Source: Pseudomonadota bacterium
Lineage (GTDB): Bacteria; Pseudomonadota; Gammaproteobacteria; Pseudomonadales; Azotimanducaceae
NCBI GenBank assembly: GCA_027622495.1
Contig: JAQBYL010000214.1
Location: 1-7,015 of the forward strand
Direction: 5' to 3'
Length of the DNA stretch: 7,015 nt
A program made the translations under genes and the position numbers. How positions within the stretch are numbered: position 1 is the stretch's first letter; each line of letters opens with the position of its first letter. This document shows, in pieces, positions 6,505 through 7,015 of the stretch. The notes beneath the pieces are model-generated. The model was not told where the DNA came from, did not search any database, and was given only the letters and a program-made list of their open reading frames with translations.

Positions 6505-6645
6505 ATGTCTGCATTTGCCTGCCTGAAGGCCGATCTGCCCACACGAGCGGAAATGCGCACTGCCTGCCGCAGCGCCTGGGACCGGATTGGTTTGAACAGT
6601 TTCGGCCACGCCGAAGTAACCCTTAAAGCAGGTAAATCTTCCTGA
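6505..6645 (+). CDS. Small 46-aa ORF upstream of the Nramp-like gene, hypothetical
   Basis: The 46 codons encode a soluble, mildly basic peptide beginning MSAFACLKADLPTRAEMRT and ending LKAGKSS. I recognise no family and see no membrane segment. Support for translation is the ideal AGGAGG at 6493-6498 and a C/G-leaning third codon position like that of the neighbours. Its TGA (6643-6645) overlaps the CTG at 6642-6644, the likely start of the Nramp-like gene in the -1 frame. Three readings fit: a leader peptide whose translation is coupled to the transporter; an independent small protein; or the true N-terminus of the transporter separated by a one-base indel or sequencing error. No classical X-XXY-YYZ slippery site lies in the 10-nt overlap of the two open frames, so programmed -1 frameshifting is not supported. 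Confidence 0.5.
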   Translation: MSAFACLKADLPTRAEMRTACRSAWDRIGLNSFGHAEVTLKAGKSS

Positions 6646-7015
6646 ACCAGAACAAGCTGAGCATTCTTGGACCTGGCCTCATGTTCGCTGCGGCTGCGGT
6701 GGGCACATCCCATCTGGTTCAGTCCACGCGTGCAGGGGGAGAATATGGTCTGAGCATGATGCTGGTGATCATCGGCATCTGTGCCCTGAAATATCCGGTC
6801 TTTCGTTTTGCTGCCGAATATGCCGCCCTTACCGGAAAGTCCGTTCTCGACGGCTATGCGCGCCAGGGTCGGGGAACACTGTGGATTGTTCTGGGTGCGG
6901 TCATTACTGAAAGTCTTGCTGCCGTCGCAGGCGTGACCCTGGTGACAGCCGGAATTGCTAACCACCTGCTCGCACTTCCAGTTACCGACATTCAGATGTC
7001 GCTGGGCCTGCTCCT
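6642..7015 (+). CDS. Nramp-family divalent metal transporter, N-terminal part (cut by window edge)
   Basis: 124 codons of an Nramp-like inner-membrane transporter are visible before the right edge. Segment 1 (about 10-28) reads LGPGLMFAAAAVGTSHLVQ, segment 2 (about 37-58) ends in ALKYPVFRFAAEYAALTGKS, and segment 3 covers about 80-110. The L-G-P-G start, K-Y-P-x-F and the T-G-x-S-[LV]-x-[DE]-G-Y turn are family landmarks. The first segment lacks the canonical D-P-G-N metal-binding motif; G-T-S-H stands there, as in a divergent proteobacterial branch, so the cargo may not be Mn or Fe. The start is unclear. The frame opens after TAA at 6633-6635, and the only ATG, at 6681, would remove L-G-P-G. 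CTG at 6642 gives a normal-length N-terminus and overlaps the upstream stop as CTGA, which suggests coupled initiation. A frameshift from the 46-codon ORF is the alternative. Confidence 0.82.
   Translation, partial: MNQNKLSILGPGLMFAAAAVGTSHLVQSTRAGGEYGLSMMLVIIGICALKYPVFRFAAEYAALTGKSVLDGYARQGRGTLWIVLGAVITESLAAVAGVTLVTAGIANHLLALPVTDIQMSLGLL

Noticed and set aside
6636..6645. Programmed -1 frameshift joining the 46-codon ORF to the Nramp-like frame
   Set aside because: The overlap ATCTTCCTGA contains no X-XXY-YYZ slippery heptamer and I see no strong downstream stem; coupling or an indel fits better.
6423..6965. Open frame continuing 181 codons upstream of the dehydrogenase GTG on the minus strand
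   Set aside because: It is antisense to the small ORF and the Nramp-like gene, has no domain character, and GTG at 6422 with GAGGA gives the standard dehydrogenase length.

Overview
The window is a dense bacterial chromosomal segment of about 55-60 % GC by eye. It holds six protein-coding genes plus one probable small gene, and has almost no non-coding space. Gene content, Shine-Dalgarno spacing and protein style suggest a proteobacterium, most likely an environmental or marine gammaproteobacterium. That placement is an inference, because there is no rRNA or other phylogenetic marker here. I see no tRNA, rRNA, CRISPR array, transposase or integrase.

Layout. (1) 1-1148 (-): a serine hydrolase of the beta-lactamase/family VIII esterase fold, cut by the left window edge at its C-terminus. 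(2) 1197-2501 (-): a 434-aa protein made of two tandem DsbA/2-hydroxychromene-2-carboxylate isomerase-like thioredoxin folds, 48 bp upstream of gene 1 and probably co-transcribed with it. (3) 2502-2627: a divergent promoter region with a 14-bp palindrome. (4) 2628-3599 (+): a 323-aa glutathione S-transferase-like protein with an unusual C-terminal extension. (5) 3596-5263 (-): a secreted sulfatase with an intact C-x-P-S-R formylglycine motif, a heparan-N-sulfatase-like core and a small C-terminal beta-sandwich-like domain. Its stop codon overlaps that of the GST gene. (6) 5264-5444: an intergenic region with a GC-rich palindrome just upstream of a possible -10 box for the sulfatase. (7) 5445-6422 (-): a D-2-hydroxyacid dehydrogenase of glyoxylate/hydroxypyruvate reductase type starting at GTG. 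(8) 6423-6504: a second divergent promoter region. (9) 6505-6645 (+): a 46-codon ORF with a near-ideal Shine-Dalgarno. (10) 6642-7015 (+): the N-terminal part of an Nramp-family metal transporter, running off the right edge. It has no conventional start codon in the expected place, only a CTG that overlaps the small ORF's stop as CTGA.

How they may work together. Genes 1-4 look like a small detoxification or aromatic/xenobiotic-type accessory set: a GST and a GST-kappa/HCCA-isomerase-like protein are transcribed divergently from one short regulatory region, with an esterase-like hydrolase downstream. The sulfatase and dehydrogenase look like separate catabolic units: organosulfate or sulfated-glycan desulfation, and reduction of a 2-oxoacid. 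The Nramp-like transporter begins another unit.

No clearly new defence or mobile system is visible. The points most worth following up are the start of the Nramp-like gene and its small upstream ORF, the degenerate tandem thioredoxin-fold protein, and the palindromes in the two divergent or upstream promoter regions.
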